Positions 25,560-39,600 of a stretch of 64,000 nucleotides of DNA are shown in pieces. Positions within the stretch are counted from its first letter, which is position 1, and the number at the start of each line of letters is the position of its first letter. Below the pieces are notes generated by a model. That model saw only the letters and a list, made by a program, of their open reading frames with translations. It was not told the DNA's origin and made no database searches. The DNA lies in contig NC_135124.1 of NCBI RefSeq assembly GCF_050908995.1, positions 7,502,001-7,566,000 of the forward strand. The letters are read 5' to 3'. The stretch is from Andrena cerasifolii (Eukaryota > Arthropoda > Insecta > Hymenoptera > Andrenidae). The translations under genes were made by a program, and so were the position numbers.

Positions 25560-28470
25560 GTGAGCATTCATTTGATTTTATAGTGATTAGCAACTGCAAC
25601 GTTGAATCAATACGTAATTTGATCAGAGTAAAATTCTCGTGACCCCTTCATTTACTTCAGTCTTCCCTTATTCAAAGTTTCTAATTCATTATAAGTCCCA
25701 AGAGCAATCGAGCTATAGCTTAAAATAGTACAGCTCCTTTAATACCAGATAGGATATTTACAAATAGAACAGTAACAACCAAAAACACGTAAAAATAAAT
25801 TCCAGATTTCCTTAACACCTTCAGTGGCACAGAAGCAATATTTACATATAAAAAAGTTGCAGTTGACTTCAATTCACCGTAGTTTCGTTTTCTGTTTTCT
25901 CATATTCTATTTCAACGCCAAACCGAAGGATCTGCTTCCTTTAATGCAAGCTTTACTGTAATATAAAACAAAACTGATTAACTGAACCTCGTGAACAGAA
26001 TAATCGAAATGAAGAGAAAAGTTTGATCCAAATTGGACAAATCATTATCAAACTTACATATTTTAATCCCTAAATCAGTGTAAAGAATTGCAACATGCAA
26101 TCCCCATGAACCATAAGCATGTATTCTCACAAACCATAAAAGAACCCACACTATGTATTTCCAAATTCCGCGAATCGCATTCACGATTCCCTATCCACAC
26201 CCAACGCACATTAAATCACACAACCACAGCCCATCAAAAAGTCATCTACCATCAAGAAAACGGACTACTCTGCCACCATTACTCAAAATCGCAAGCAGAG
26301 CGAACAACCAAAATAAAAGCTGTGCATTCTGAAAGACATTCGTCAGCGTTCCTACCAACTCACGCCTCCCCAACTTTACTTCTGCCTTTCCTAACGCCTT
26401 CGGGAGAAACGAGAAAGGCAAATCAGAAGCCGGGAGGAATAGGAAGAGACGGGGGACGAAGGAATGTAAAACGAGAGGAAACGTTAGAAAGTTCCGCGAA
26501 TTCGCGCGACGCCCTGGCGTAAAAAACAGACGCTCATCAGGATGCGTTTGTGCGCAGTCCTTTCGCTTCCCCTGATTTCTATTTACCGAAGAAAAGCGTG
26601 CAGAGACTTCAGCGTCTGCCACGAGGAGAGGGAGAGAGAGAGAAAGGCGAAGTGGGACAGGGCACGCGGATGAGAAAAATTGTCTCGCAGCGTGGCCCCC
26701 GTGTTTCCCTCCGCTCTGTGCTATTTCGATTTACTGCGAGACGCCTCGAAAGCGGATTCGATATTGCCGCTGCAGAATCGGCACGTATATACCCTCCCGT
26801 GCGTCCTCGCTCGAGACGTCTTCCCTCGGCAAACATAATATTTAACTTAAGGACGTTTCCTGCAGCCGCCTCTGTACATAGAGAATCTTCGACTGCGGAG
26901 TAAATAAAGATCGAGTACCCCGCGATGTAAAAGTGTAACTTCTGCGAGGGGGGTGAGGGTGGTGGCGAAGGGGATGGTTCGATGTAGTTATGAGACACTT
27001 GCAGCGTGATATATTGCAAATCTGGGGAGCTTACCGTGTGATAATGGTGTATTGAAGAGATTTCATTTCGTGATCGATGACTGTAGTAATTGTGTAGTGA
27101 TTCGAAAGTGTAGTAATGATGGGTTATGAACTGTAAGTGAACTGTGAATAAGACACTTATCCATATACGATATTGCTCTTACAGAGTAGACGTAGGTAAA
27201 AGTTCGCAGCATGTGAATTTCATTGTTTGAGTTGTGGCAGCTGCCAATGGTGATTGACAGTCAATTGCCAATCAAGGTAGAGTCCACCAGTGTCGAATTG
27301 TGTAGCTGTGCTTCGTTTTGTTATCGTACAATGCGGTAAGTACTGAATTCGTTAGTTCTGATGTAATATTCTCATTTTTAAGAATCAATATTCTTCCTAT
27401 AAATTGATCAGTAAATATTTGAATTGATATGTCGTCTGAGAAAGCTGAGATTCTTCTATTCAAAAGTACTAATAGTTCTCAGTTCTCCTCACAGATAACA
27501 GGACAGATAGCTGCGGGGCAAGAGTTCTAATGCAAACTCCCCATTTAAAAATCAGCTTAAGTGGACTAGGCAGTCGAAAAATCAATTTTTTATTGCATTT
27601 TTCGAAAGTACTATCTTTTCTGAATAAAATGCCGGTTGGTTTATAGTAAAATTCGCAAAATTCTAGATTTGGCAGCTAAAAACGTCAAGCGGCAACCTGT
27701 AGCGTCGCCTTTGCCAATATTTTCCTGAAACCCGTTCACCATAGAAATGTTGCTAATGTGTCAAACTGACCCTGCATTCGTCTCACGCGACCATATTCAC
27801 CATTCGCCTTCCGAGGGTTAATTAAAAACAGACAAAAGGAGATGGAGATACCAAGACCCCAATTCAGCTTTGAAACTCGCGACCCCCCGAGGCTGGAATA
27901 CCATCAGCCTCGCGGCAAATATTCAAGCGAGTAGCGATCGTTAGTACATGACGCGGAGCAGAAGAATTGTCGCCACTTAAAAAAAGGAAGAATTCTTGGA
28001 AAGCGATCCATGACACTCGAGTGTTCGCCTTCTTCAGAATCGTGTCAAGAGCGAGGGCACACATTGTTTCTGCAGCTGGTGGCGAGGCCCCCCCAAAGAA
28101 AAGGAGGCGGGAACTAAGCTGACAAAAAAGAAGGCGACACGGTTGTTTCGCGAACGTATTATGCGGTGTTAATGATGATGAGCGAAGCCGTCTTCGAACT
28201 CGAGATTCCCCTGTTGTTTGCTCAATCCTCGTACGCCGCTAGGTGCTCGGGGCCCCGACTTCCATTCACTTCTATAAACACGAGTCCTTCTTTCCTGTTG
28301 CGAACACATCGGGGCTTTCTTGAGATCCCACTCTGCGCGAAGAGAGTCGACTTCATGCCGTAGCAGTCTACCTGCCGCGAGTTCAAGGGAACTGTTTCGA
28401 GGGAGCTCGGTGCTATTGTTGCGTCTACTTCAGCGTTGGCTACGTGCTTCCCAGACGCTTCGAATAATAC
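25560..28470. other. non-coding; purine-rich and CpG-rich block 26.4-26.95 kb
   Basis: The 26.40-26.70 kb part is purine-rich, with a GA microsatellite near 26630. It is followed by a CpG-rich patch in which four frames exceed 115 codons on both strands, none recognisable. 27.2-28.4 kb contains small dyads (for example ATTGACAGTCAAT) and nothing else I can support. Confidence 0.5.
26948..26973 (+). other. G-quadruplex motif
   Basis: G6-TGA-GGG-(10 nt)-GGGG on the plus strand satisfies the usual four-run pattern. It lies at the right end of a CpG-rich patch (26.64-26.95 kb). Confidence 0.45.
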
Positions 28471-28477
28471 CGTGCAC

Positions 28478-28499
28478 GCAGAAATTATGGAATTTCTGC
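28478..28499. repeat. perfect 9-bp-stem hairpin
   Basis: GCAGAAATT, a 4-nt loop ATGG, then AATTTCTGC. It is a small perfect inverted repeat just outside the mariner remnant, with no T-run that would suggest transcription termination. Confidence 0.7.
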
Positions 28500-28599
28500 T
28501 CCATCTTGATGGTGAAAATCGACGGCTCCTTAAATGTAGGAAAGAGTTATCTGCTCCTTTCGAAGAAATTCGATCTTTATTTTAAAAAAAAAAATTGAA

Positions 28600-28853
28600 A
28601 TGAGCTCAGTCATTAGAATATTCTCCTTTGCGAGTTCCATTGCGGTAGAAACTTGGTGTCTGTGACGCGATAAAATCATCGATAGGTTTTTTGAATTGTC
28701 AACTACGTTGACGTGTGTATCGGCAAGGTAATATTGGAATGACCTAAACAAGTGGTAATCACTTGGAGCTAAGTCTGGAGAGTGTGCCACGTGTGAAGCT
28801 AAAGAGGACTTCGGTTGGGTGAGTCGTGCAGCAACGAGACTTTGCGACTTTCC
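28600..28853 (-). pseudogene. mariner transposase remnant (C-terminal part)
   Basis: The minus-strand frame contains SPDLAPSDYHLFRSFQ, the highly conserved third-catalytic-Asp block of mariner-family DDD transposases (SPDLAPSDYHLF). It is followed by a YYLADTHVNVVDNSKNL stretch that matches the usual helix after that motif. The frame stays open upstream to about 28853 through LVAARLTQPKSSLASHVAH, which occupies the place of the NARPH...VLPHPPY segment but is badly eroded. Downstream of about 28620 the usual ERWQKV-NGEY ending is no longer recognisable. The first two catalytic Asp blocks and both terminal inverted repeats are not visible. It is a dead fragment, about 85 codons of a protein that is usually near 350 residues. 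Confidence 0.88.
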
Positions 28854-28880
28854 TGACCAGTAAATGGTGGTCTTTTTCCC

Positions 28881-28928
28881 TCATTCGTCGCTTAAATTGA
28901 TCAGTTAATCAATTTAAGCGATGAATCA
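28881..28928. repeat. 21-bp-arm hairpin beside the mariner remnant
   Basis: The 28881-28901 arm pairs with 28908-28928, with only two mismatches in 21 positions; the shared core is TCGCTTAAATTGAT. The loop is 6 nt. A 10-bp direct repeat (ATCTGGCTTC twice, 28928-28947) follows at once. It lies about 30 bp beyond the last recognisable transposase codon and may be part of the same decayed insertion. Confidence 0.8.
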
Positions 28929-28949
28929 TCTGGCTTCATCTGGCTTCAG

Positions 28950-31900
28950 TAGTTCCTAATATCGCACACTTTTCATAGCCCTCCAGGTAGGCACTGAGCA
29001 ACTTTCTATGCGTGGACATTTGCAAATATTAAATTATTTGCAAACAATAGACAAGTAACGCACTATTTTAAACAAGGGAATATCAACACTGTAATTTTGG
29101 TGCAAGTGGAACACACCCTAAGTGATCCACAGAGCGGGAAGATGTTTCAGTTTGAAGAAACTTTATAGGCTGTAAAATCAAAAGCAGAGAATTCTTTCCT
29201 ACTCTAGTTTTGATATTAAAGTTATCGTATACCATGGATTCAGAGATATCTCTTCAATGATCATAAACTTGGAGGAGTAGGTAGCTTCCCTAGATGTGTT
29301 AAATAAGAAGTATATGCACGCATAGGGCCCTCAATTATGGACCCGAGTGTTAATTCCTTGTGAATTAGTAACCACTGATTATTTAGTTTATGCTTGTTGG
29401 TATTGCGACGTGCACAGGTTCCCAAGCTGCTATAAATGGTATTACGGAATATCAATATTTTAGTATGTAATTCATTGGTAATATACTTGTTGCAACGATG
29501 TATTGCTGTCAATGAGCTGTATTATGCAAACAAAAGTAGTATCTGGAAGCTTATGCACGTAACGATGATACATTTAGTTGCACGTATCTGTGTAAATGAA
29601 AGGAGTATTTATGGAACGTTCCCTTGTTTTTGCTCGCACCCATAATTTAATCTTGCATTATTTCAAATTTGTTAAAGCGGGATTACAGGTATTACTATTG
29701 AAAACATTTGCGTGCGTATCATTTTCTGTTACCCTGTAATACGAAGATGCCTTATTAATCACAAATTTTTAAGCTCGACATGTCCTTTCTCCCAGTTCAA
29801 CTTCGTACGACATTTCTAAAAAGCATTTTCCTTGTCAAATTACTGTGACAACTACCAGTTTCAAAGCGAAGACCTACAAATATCTCAACTCATATCCTGC
29901 GTTCCGGTAGTAGGTATATCCATCTCTTAGAATTATTTGCAATTTGCAATTCAAACCCGTCGTTTACATTCCAGTTGTGAAACCGAACAGTTGCATCCAC
30001 AGCCACGACAAACCCAAACAGAGTCAAACTTTGCACTTCCAACCAAGCAGTCTGTCGTAACTGTATCCTTTCTCAAATTAGTTATATTGCAACTGACGAT
30101 TTCCGCGCATTTCACGAGAGCTCGACTAAATTCAAATTGATCATACTTACAAATAAACATTATCCGCTGAACTTCTTATACCTTCAGTCAGTCAGAATTA
30201 AACTGGCTGTGTGTCAGCGAACTGCAGAAGCCCTTTCCTAATATGCAGTGTGTCTCCATGAAATTAAAAGGTCGAAGATGGATTTGTGAACCGATATTCT
30301 AGCTTACCAGTGAAACAACTCTGCAATATTCAAAACAGCTGATAAATCCTGCAAACTTACATTGTGTCAGAAACTCGTGAATCACGCTCAGCGAGGAATA
30401 CTTTCAGACGCTTTGAATCGGTCGAATTCCCAACGAGCCACAGTTTAACAAATAAACTTATTAGAAATGAAACTTCAAAGTTCGATGTATGTACAAAAGT
30501 CATTCCATTGTTATTTCGCGGGAACACAGTGGAGGAAGGAACTGCATCGCCGGTATAAATTGCCTGTCATTCCCACGCGAATGACAATCAGGGGTAAAAA
30601 AAAGTCCAATCCGCGATGCACCGATAAGTAAACTTGTACGAAGAACTTGTGCGCCGACCGCAATTCAGATGGAAAATGATGAAACGATAGAAACAAGTAA
30701 AAGTTCCTAGCTTCGGACCACGGTGCTCCCAGCATAAATATTTCCCGATTCCCGCGGAAAACAAGAACGAAATAGACCACAGCCGAACGATCTGGCAGCT
30801 CGAGGCGCTAATACTTAAAAAAAAAATTCCAATCTCCCGCTCGTCGATGAGTGGAGCGAACAGCAGCGGCCACGGCGAGATATAGGATCCCGATCTCATC
30901 TAGAGCTAACTTTTCCACGAATAAAAAAAACTGTATTCAGAATGCAAGCATCGATTGCAAGGGGTGGTGAAATCGATAGGTAAACAAAGCCAGAAGCATT
31001 CAACCTTTTGCTGCACCCTTTAGTAACCATTGTTTAGGAAGTTGGTAAGAGAACTGGAGGAGTAAACTGAAGCGTGGCTGAATCGATCAACTGGTTATAC
31101 AAATACTCACAAGGGACATCACCCAACTGTTACAAGTCGATTTCGTCGAGGTTTACGTGCCTATCTGTGATCTTATAGTTCTCGAAAACACATTTGACAC
31201 GAATTTTTCCTTATCAGTGAACTTCCATATTTAGGGGGTGAGATCGGCGCTCACGGTTGGGGGTGGAAAGCTCGCTTGCCCCAATATCGCGGAAACTATG
31301 CACGACGAAGAAAAATATTTTAGACGAAAATGATGTATTCTTTATAAGAAATTCAGCCACGTAATTAGAATAGTTGAGGAATCAATCAATACTATATCAC
31401 CTTGCTTTCGTACTTCAAGCATATATTCATCATACGTCACACGCCTGAAAAATGGAATTTCAATGAAACGAAGTATGGCACGATCAGTTTTCAATCTCCT
31501 GAAATTCAGAAATCAATAAAAAAAAACCCAGGACCCCAGGTACCAATCCCCAAAACAAATGAATCATTTACAAAAAGCACCAGTCACAGTGAAAACAGGA
31601 CTTGGAAAACCCACACCGCGAAAACAATAGACACAGCGTGCATCTATTCGGGGCTCGACAGAATTCACTCTCCTGCGCACTGGTAAATGAACCTGACACG
31701 CATCCACAGACGAGAAGTGCAAACGAAAGCCGTGAAAAACGATAGATCAACCAGCCGAAGTTGCTACAACGCCTCTGTGGCATGCGTTTCTCGAGGCCTG
31801 TCAAAAATTCAGTAGCAAAACAGGCCCGCGGCCGAAGGATCCAGTCGAAAAAGGAATCCAATCACCTGCTCGCCGTTAAGCAAACGAAACAGCGGCGGAC

Positions 31901-32900
31901 CCCGCGTCAGAATTACACGACATCTACTGAAAACAGTCCCCCCCACTTTGGTTCACGCGTCGAGGCCCTGCGTTCGATGGATAAACATCGATCGCAGGGT
32001 GAAACGAAGCTTGGCAGCTGACTGGGACCGCCATTGGGCCGAGAAAGGATTGACGTGCTTGGGAGAGGGTGTGCACTCTGTGCAGGATCGGTGCAGCGGC
32101 GGAGCACGGTGGCAAAAGGATGAAGAGGCTCGCGTATAAGCAAGTGAGTTGGCAACTTGGACGAGGCTCTCTGGGCTAGCTGTTTGTCTTGCCCGCGGTC
32201 CCGTGAGGTGTTTGCATTGGCTCCGCACCTCGGTGCCCGTTGACTGACTGAAATGATTTCGTCGAGGCGCGAGACGAGCCTCGAGTGCACTTTTGGTCAA
32301 CGAGCTGGCAAGTGTTGCGTTCGAGCGATCACAGCCCGCCGAGGGAAATGACTTTCGCCCCTCGTGCTTAAGGGCTCGACTGTCGGTGTAACTTTTCCAA
32401 CGGATTCCCTTTGAGCTTTGCAAAAACTCCTTAGAGCACCTCCGAGTGGCGAGCATGGGATTAGGTTCATTCGGGGAGAGTGGATTGATTTGGCGACCGA
32501 AGTGGAGAAGTCGCTTCTGGGTGGGATTATGCTGAATTGAGAGTTGATACTAGTGTGTGGGATAAGATGATTGTGTACTTGTGATTATTTGATTGGTGGA
32601 ATGGCTGTATTTTATTCTAAATGTGAGCTTTACAGTTTAGTTGTCACGATATTAGCACCTTGAACGTTGAAGGTTTTTAATTTTCAGAGGAATAAAGGTT
32701 CTATTAAGACTAGACCAGTGTTACACATAAGTGACATCGATAAATAATCTTGCATTCTGAAAGCAGATAACTTAGGAGACATTGAGCATAGTAACTTAAT
32801 CTTTCTATTAGATTTATTGCCGTATCTGTTACCGTTTTTTTTTTTATTTAAAGAAGTTTTTTCGATTTTGAGGCAAAACCTTTCTGACTCAAATCAGGGC
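28950..32900. other. non-coding stretch
   Basis: Short dyads only (TTTGCAAAT...ATTTGCAAA near 29.03 kb). The GC-rich part 31.75-32.45 kb has overlapping open frames on both strands (largest 167 codons, minus) with no known motif. Confidence 0.5.
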
Positions 32901-35900
32901 GCTTCATCTTCTGCAAAAGGCTGCCATTTTAACCCTTTTTTATTTTTCTTAATGCATCTACTACCATCTATAGCCACATTCATATAGTTTAAGAATCTCT
33001 TTTCCTTTTTGTGTTTCGAATAACCCTTACAGTACTTTTCGTCAACGCTAGGGCCGCCCGATTATTTTTCAACGCTCTCTTAGTATCTGTCATGTTTCTT
33101 TTCACTGTCACACAAAAATTCAGAAAAATAGTTCAAGATATAATAAAGCAGCCTGGCAAACCTTAAATTAATTTGTTGAACCGTTTTCGTACCAAAAATT
33201 CACAAAGAATTACCTATTTTTCGGCCCAACAAAATTTCGTGAGAAAATCAAGTTTATAGTTTTGCCTTCTCCAAATCATTTTAACACCGATTAAGATACC
33301 TAACTACAGAAGTAACAAAAAATTAATAAATGCCCCTACATTGGCTTGGAATCACTATAGAGTGTATAAATTACATTGGAGATGTCACTCTGACTTATTC
33401 AGATTTTGCGTAAAATGGAAAACTTTAAACCCGAATTTTTTGTGAATATTTTAGTACTGCACCCTTCGTTTACTACAAAATTTGGACCCAATCGGTGGCT
33501 CGAACTTGGCGCGCTTTCCCATTGAGTATCAACTATTAAAGAGCAATATCGAACGTGATACTATACCTATTAAACATAAAACCAGAACTGGGCTGCATCC
33601 TCTCCCACGACTGTTTCGTTTCTCGCCTTGTTCGGCGACGTCACTTTATCCGCGTTTCACTTAACCGGTTTATACCTTGCTGAACAGTTACGAATGGCGT
33701 GGAGTTAGCTTGATCAACATGCATCGCGTTGAACTCGTTGACGCAGGAAATCCGTTTATCCGTGCAAAGCCGATGGCTGCCTTGGAAAATACAACCACCT
33801 GTCCCCCGAAATCAGGCAGCTGCGTTGACGACTCCCTCTGAAATCCTGTTACAGCCCGTAACTCGACCGTTTTATTCCTTATTCCGCGCGACTGGCTCGC
33901 AGAATGTTCCATTCTGCTCCTTTGTTTTCGCTGGGATCCTTGGAAGCGAGTTGGCATTGTTTTAATCTCTATCGTACTGTGCAGGAGTTCCTCTGAACTT
34001 GTGTTGCAGCGATGATTATTCTGTCGCTGGTAGGGCTCCAAAGAGGAAAGGATACGACTCTGATGTTTAGAATGTATTGTTTATTGTACTATTAAGATGA
34101 TGTTTTTAGAGAAACTGTATAAATAGAAGTTATGACTGTACGTAAGTGCATGATACGGTGTCCTAAAAGACGAGGGGTGATTATTTCTGTAGCCAAAAAA
34201 TATAGTTGTGGTAGAATGCTTTGTGCGAATTGTATATGGCTAAGTAATTTCTGGAATAAATGTGATGAAAATAGTATTTTTTGATAAGGACAGTGGTTAA
34301 AAGAGCTCCCAGAATCTTGAACACTCGAAAAACTTGTGAATTCCTTTAACAACCCTAGTTTGAAGCTTTCGAAGCAATGGAGCCAATTAATAAATGCTCC
34401 ATCACAGCCTGTCGCATGAGTAGTCGCAAGAGTTCATCAAGCCAACGAAGGCTGACAAACTGACTCTACAATAGCGCGATACCTACTTAGCATAATCCCT
34501 CGCAAGTTCTAGCATCTCTCGCCAAGATTGTGGGGCACTAAACCTCTAGACTTCAGCAATAATCCTAGCTTCGATTCCCCAGTTTAGAGGCCATGCGAAT
34601 TAGGGTTACTGATTTAGGGAACAATGGTCCCAGCAGCTCTCCAGATTTCAGCCGAAGACTTGACCAGTCAAACAGCAATTAGTGGTTCGCAGTTGATTGC
34701 CATTTAACATCTTGCAGCTGCGTGTTCGCAAACTTCGCGAATTTCATCTTAACGCTTAAACAGTTGCGCGTTTCGAAGCAGTAGCTTTCAGGCTGTCCCT
34801 TAGTATCAAGGTGCTATGTGTGACACTCAATGAATATTGAAACATATGTACCACATAATTTTACTAGTAGTTTTTATCTAATTTCATTTATTCATTTCAA
34901 TATTTTAACACAGTATGACAGTATGACAGTTTTCGAAAAACTTAACCATGAAGAGTGTATTACCTGCTGCATTTTCATGGTAGAACACTCTTGAGTAATA
35001 ATTTTATACAAATTAAACATTCTGTGAAAGTTATACGAATTTGTGCACGCGAGCTAGAAATTGTTTTTAAAAATGTCAATGCTGGATACGACACGAAGAT
35101 GCTGGAAGTATTATTACAAGGAAATATGATGCTAAATAGTGCAATGAAGATTCGAAATTAGATCCGAATTTAGATAATCTTGAGATAATTTGATAATTTG
35201 GTCATAATTTGATTGGACGGGGATCCAGGGAGGGGATGATTAAAATTAAAATCAAAGATTAAAACCGTTAATTTTAATGAAATCCTAAAGAACATATTTT
35301 TCGAATCCCGGTCTATGAGAAACAGGAAAAAGCCAATTGTTTGGAAGTTCTACATTGCATTGCTTCCTCAACGGTAGTCGCGGTTTATGAGCTAATTGCG
35401 CGCGCCCCGCGACGTCGTATGAATTTTAACGGTCCGTGGCAAGTTGTTCCTTAGACGTTCACCGTTAGCACTATGGGATGAACTTGTTCGATAGACCGGA
35501 TACGGTGCTGGTATCCGTCGAGATTTACAATCGATACGGCAGGCGGCACTGCCGTAATATATTCCATGAAACCGGTTCTCCTCGTGTTACGTTCGTAGGC
35601 CATAACGCTATGCGGCGGGTGATAATACGCTTATAAACGTACCCCTAATAGCTTTCAATTACCTGTAAACTGTCTACTTTTCCCGTGACTTACAGCCTCG
35701 TTTCGTTATCGTTAATGCGGATTGAAGGAGTCGATGGGGGTTCGTGTGCAGAGATAGGAGCGGGATCGTTTATACCGTCACTGCCGATTCGATCATGGGA
35801 TTCTTCAGGGTCCCCGCGGGTAACACTGTGCGAGGTAGCATCGCTTTCGTTGTTGCGCGAATTCTGCGAGCAGATTGCTTATGGTGGAAATCACTCTAGC

Positions 35901-36600
35901 AGTAGATACTGAAGCCAAGGCTTGCCTTTTCGAGAAAGATTGAACATCTTTTTATTGAAAAACTTGGAATAATTTAGTGGACAGTCTTAGGTGGCGAGAG
36001 AATAGGTACTACACACTTGGTAAATTTAAAAGTATCTATCAAAATTGATCTAAAGGATAACGATTTTACGATCATATTCTTTAATGGATTCATGATTTGT
36101 TCACTAAGCAAGCATATCACTTAGGTTACCAACAGGGTTGATTTTTCAACCCATGGTAATTAGACACTTTTTACTAAGTTCAATGAGTACTCTCTACCCT
36201 AGAAGCATCGCAAGCTTCTTTTAACACCCCGTGAAGGACGCATAGGGCAAAAGAATGCAGTCCTTTCGACTAATTGTAAGTCCAGCACAAGTGCAGCTAC
36301 GAAATCAGTAATGAAATGCGCAGGTTTAAGGGAGTCCCTAAAAAGTCACAGAAGAGGGAATACAACGAAAATAAATTCACAAATACACCAAGTCGAATGA
36401 AGCGACATATAAATGACAATAAGTAAATGATCTTATAAAACCAGATTTTAAACCAGTGTTACTTTTGTCTCATGAATATACTGCTACCCTAATAGCAACA
36501 GAGGTGAAGTCTCTAGCGTCCATTAGCCTTCTCTCAACTGAAAAACCCAGTGACATGTTCACCACACTTTCCAGAAATGTGTCCAAACCAGCAAAGCCTC
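32901..36600. other. non-coding stretch
   Basis: The longest frame is 117 codons (minus, 33688-34041) and unrecognised. An 11-bp AT hairpin (ATTAAAATTAA/TTAATTTTAAT) lies at 35239-35278. No other structure is seen. Confidence 0.55.
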
Positions 36601-39600
36601 CTGAAAGATGACAAAGAACACATTTAATGGTCCTGCACCCTCAGGCATACCACTTCTCGCACCACTCGAATGGGCCCCGGTTCAGCCACTATATCTGTGC
36701 GAGGCACAGTAATACGGTATCGTTGCCGGAAGACCCAATCCCGTCTGGAAGTTTACGAGAACTCGCGGAACAGGGATCGTCGCAGGAGCTGAATGCAGTT
36801 CGGCGCAGCCTAGCGAAGAGGGATCCGGATTCCCGGCGTATGGGTGGCTGCGGCCGCGAGTGTAGCCGCGGTGTTTCCTGTGCAGCCCGATGTTTAGACT
36901 GCTTAAGTCACTCGGGCCCCGACATATTTATTCATGTGCCGTGTGGGTACCGGTATGTAAATGCGAGTTACGGTGGAACGAAGCTGTTCCACGGCAGCCA
37001 GCACGGCCACCTGAGCCGGTCACGCGTCAGACCATTAGCGTTCTTGCGGGACCAAATCAGAAAGCGCCAACACCGCCGCAGCACCTGGCCTGTCGTCGTA
37101 TCTCGCGAACTTTCTGCTTGCGTTCGCTGAATTTCTCAGGCTTCCCCGCCGCCAAACCGTATTTCCGACCCTGTGCTTCCTCGATTACACGGCTACGCAG
37201 CCGCAGGTATCTGGGGATGATGATGTCAACGGAGGTGTTGCGACGGGACGTTGTTACCATTTGGATGTAGGAAACTGGATATAGGGCTCCGATCCTAGGT
37301 CTATTGGACACCCAAAACAGAGGCGCACTGAGGACTTATCATACATTTTCTTCAGTTTCGTGCTATTAGCAGTTGTCGACTGAAACTGGCGCTACCACGT
37401 CGGCTCCACACATGCCTGCTAAGTTATTGAGTCCAAGCAGTGTTTAAACCCACCGAGGAGGGTTCAGCGTTTCGACCAGTGCAACTCGCCCCTGAAGAAT
37501 GCGTCCTGAGGGGTTAAGCTTCTGAAGTCTGCCAGAATGTGAACAATTGAGATCAACCCTGGGTGGTGGGTGACGAAGAACACATTCGGTACTTTGTAAC
37601 GAACTTCTAGCAGAGAGCTAAGTTGATAGGAGCCTTGAGTCGTGACTTATGGCCCCAAGGGTGTGCAGGATGAGACCGAATAACTTCAATCTCTTCAGGA
37701 GTACCCTTCAGAAAATGTACCCTCATTATATTTTCGCAAGACACAGTACGCGGGTCATGGTAGCGGCATAGAGTGACGTGCCTGCCGATATTTCTCGGCG
37801 ATATTTGCGGCTCATGAAGGTGGGGGATACAGAAACCTCTTGGGCGAAGCGAATGAAAGGATTTTGCATGGCTGATTTTAAAGAGGTGCTTCGTAGGCAT
37901 CTTCGGTTGACGCGTGATGTATGACAGTATTAACTCATGAAGTCTCGTTAAAGCACGAAATTGTCGGCTCATTAACGGCAGGATAATGTGTTGGGATAAT
38001 TTATGGGGACGGGCACTGGCAATGGCGAGGAGCTTTTTGACTTATGAATTGGCGATACGGCGGATGAATGGAAAAAATCTGGTCGAATGCGCGTTTAATG
38101 GTGAAATATATATCATGACGCGGATATTGTGCGTTTTGTATGGACGCTGGGCATGAAGAAGATTAATTCCTTCCGACGTACATGCAGATTGATTTTTCGA
38201 GGAGAGAAAGGGTCCGTTCATCATCGCGCGTGCACATCGACTGCTACTTAACGAGAGTGATAAACGATGTAATTAATGCTGACAGTCGATGAATTATACT
38301 CGTCGCAATATCGCGAAAGAAGGCTTCTACGGTATTTTAATAAGGATTTTACTTTCGAGGAAATATCTGTTTTAACAGTTTAAATAGATTTGCTTACAAA
38401 GGATTTCGACGAGGATCGGTGGGAATTTCAGTTTCAACTACCTACTTAGAAAATTAAAATAGATTAATGACATTATACAGCTTTTTGATATAATCACTAT
38501 TCGATAAGATTAGACTCAGTACCTAAAGATATCACAATCAAAATTTGAAAAATTTCTAAAGAGTAATCGCAAGCAACAATTATCCATTTGAATTTCGACT
38601 TTATAACCCATTTTGCCTCGCGTAGTTCAACCCTTGAGCGATCCTCCTTTCAAGACTATCGCAGCCATCTGCAACGGTTTCTGTTCCTTGAGAAATAGAA
38701 AAAAAGGAGCTAAATTGGCGGAAAGCTCGAATATTATTCGCGAGGGACTCGGCTCAATTAGAACGGCGCGGTCTCTGCAAATTTGTATTTCTAAATTGAA
38801 CGACTCTAGGTAAATAATACCGAAAGTTTTCTACGGTAACAAAGTCTCCGCGCTTGCAAAGCGGCAGAAAGAGAGCGGGTAAGAGAAAGAGGGCGAGTCC
38901 CTTTGAAGTTCGTTCGTAACGGCGGAATTTCTGTTAAAGAACTTCCTTGCTGTAATCTCGAGTTTTTCAACGCGAACTTACCCGATCGTATTTTCCGCTG
39001 TATATTCTCCCTATGCAGCCCGGCGGCATCGCCGCGGGCTGTTCGATATAACAGGGTCGATTTATTGGAAATGAGACATAACCCGTTGCCGTGGCCGATA
39101 CTCTGCGAGCTAAAATATTAATCTCGCCCTCGAAGGGTAGCCGCGCAAAAAGAACAAGACCCAGGCCTTTTCAAACGTCCCGGGGAATGGAAACTGGGAA
39201 CCTGTTTCTGTAATGCCCTCCGTTTTCAATTGGAACAATGATAAATTGAATTTTGAGTCCCGTTAAACGAAATTAAACGCGGCAGCGGTCGCCGCAATAA
39301 CGTATTTCCTCCACCAATTTTGTTGAACCTTCGGAATCGGTCATCGATTTCATTGAATATCCTGCAGCTGTGTACGGGGATTAATAGATTTTGTGACCTT
39401 CCTTTATTTCTTTTTTATATGCTGATGATTGATTAGTTCCTGGGAGGAAATGTATGCTGGAATTTGGAGGTTAGTGACTGTCGAAGGGTGGAAAGAAAAA
39501 AGTGGCAAGATACAAGAAAGGGAGAATTAAGGGAATGGGAATCATCTGCCAGGATCAGTTTCAAACATTTGTATTAAAATGTGAAAATGCGTAGAAAAAC

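Noticed and set aside
27555..27780. TTAAGTGGACTAGGCAGTCG start resembling an interspersed repeat
   Set aside because: Only one copy and no inverted partner here; the resemblance is from memory and cannot be supported.
31953..32456. 167-codon minus-strand open frame
   Set aside because: Overlapped by several frames on both strands; low-information Ser/Arg-rich sequence with no known motif.
33490..33545. tRNA-like antisense pattern GGCTCGAAC...
   Set aside because: T-stem does not pair; no cloverleaf.
36627..37130. 167-codon plus-strand open frame
   Set aside because: No recognisable family and another frame is open across the same DNA; no supporting splice sites.
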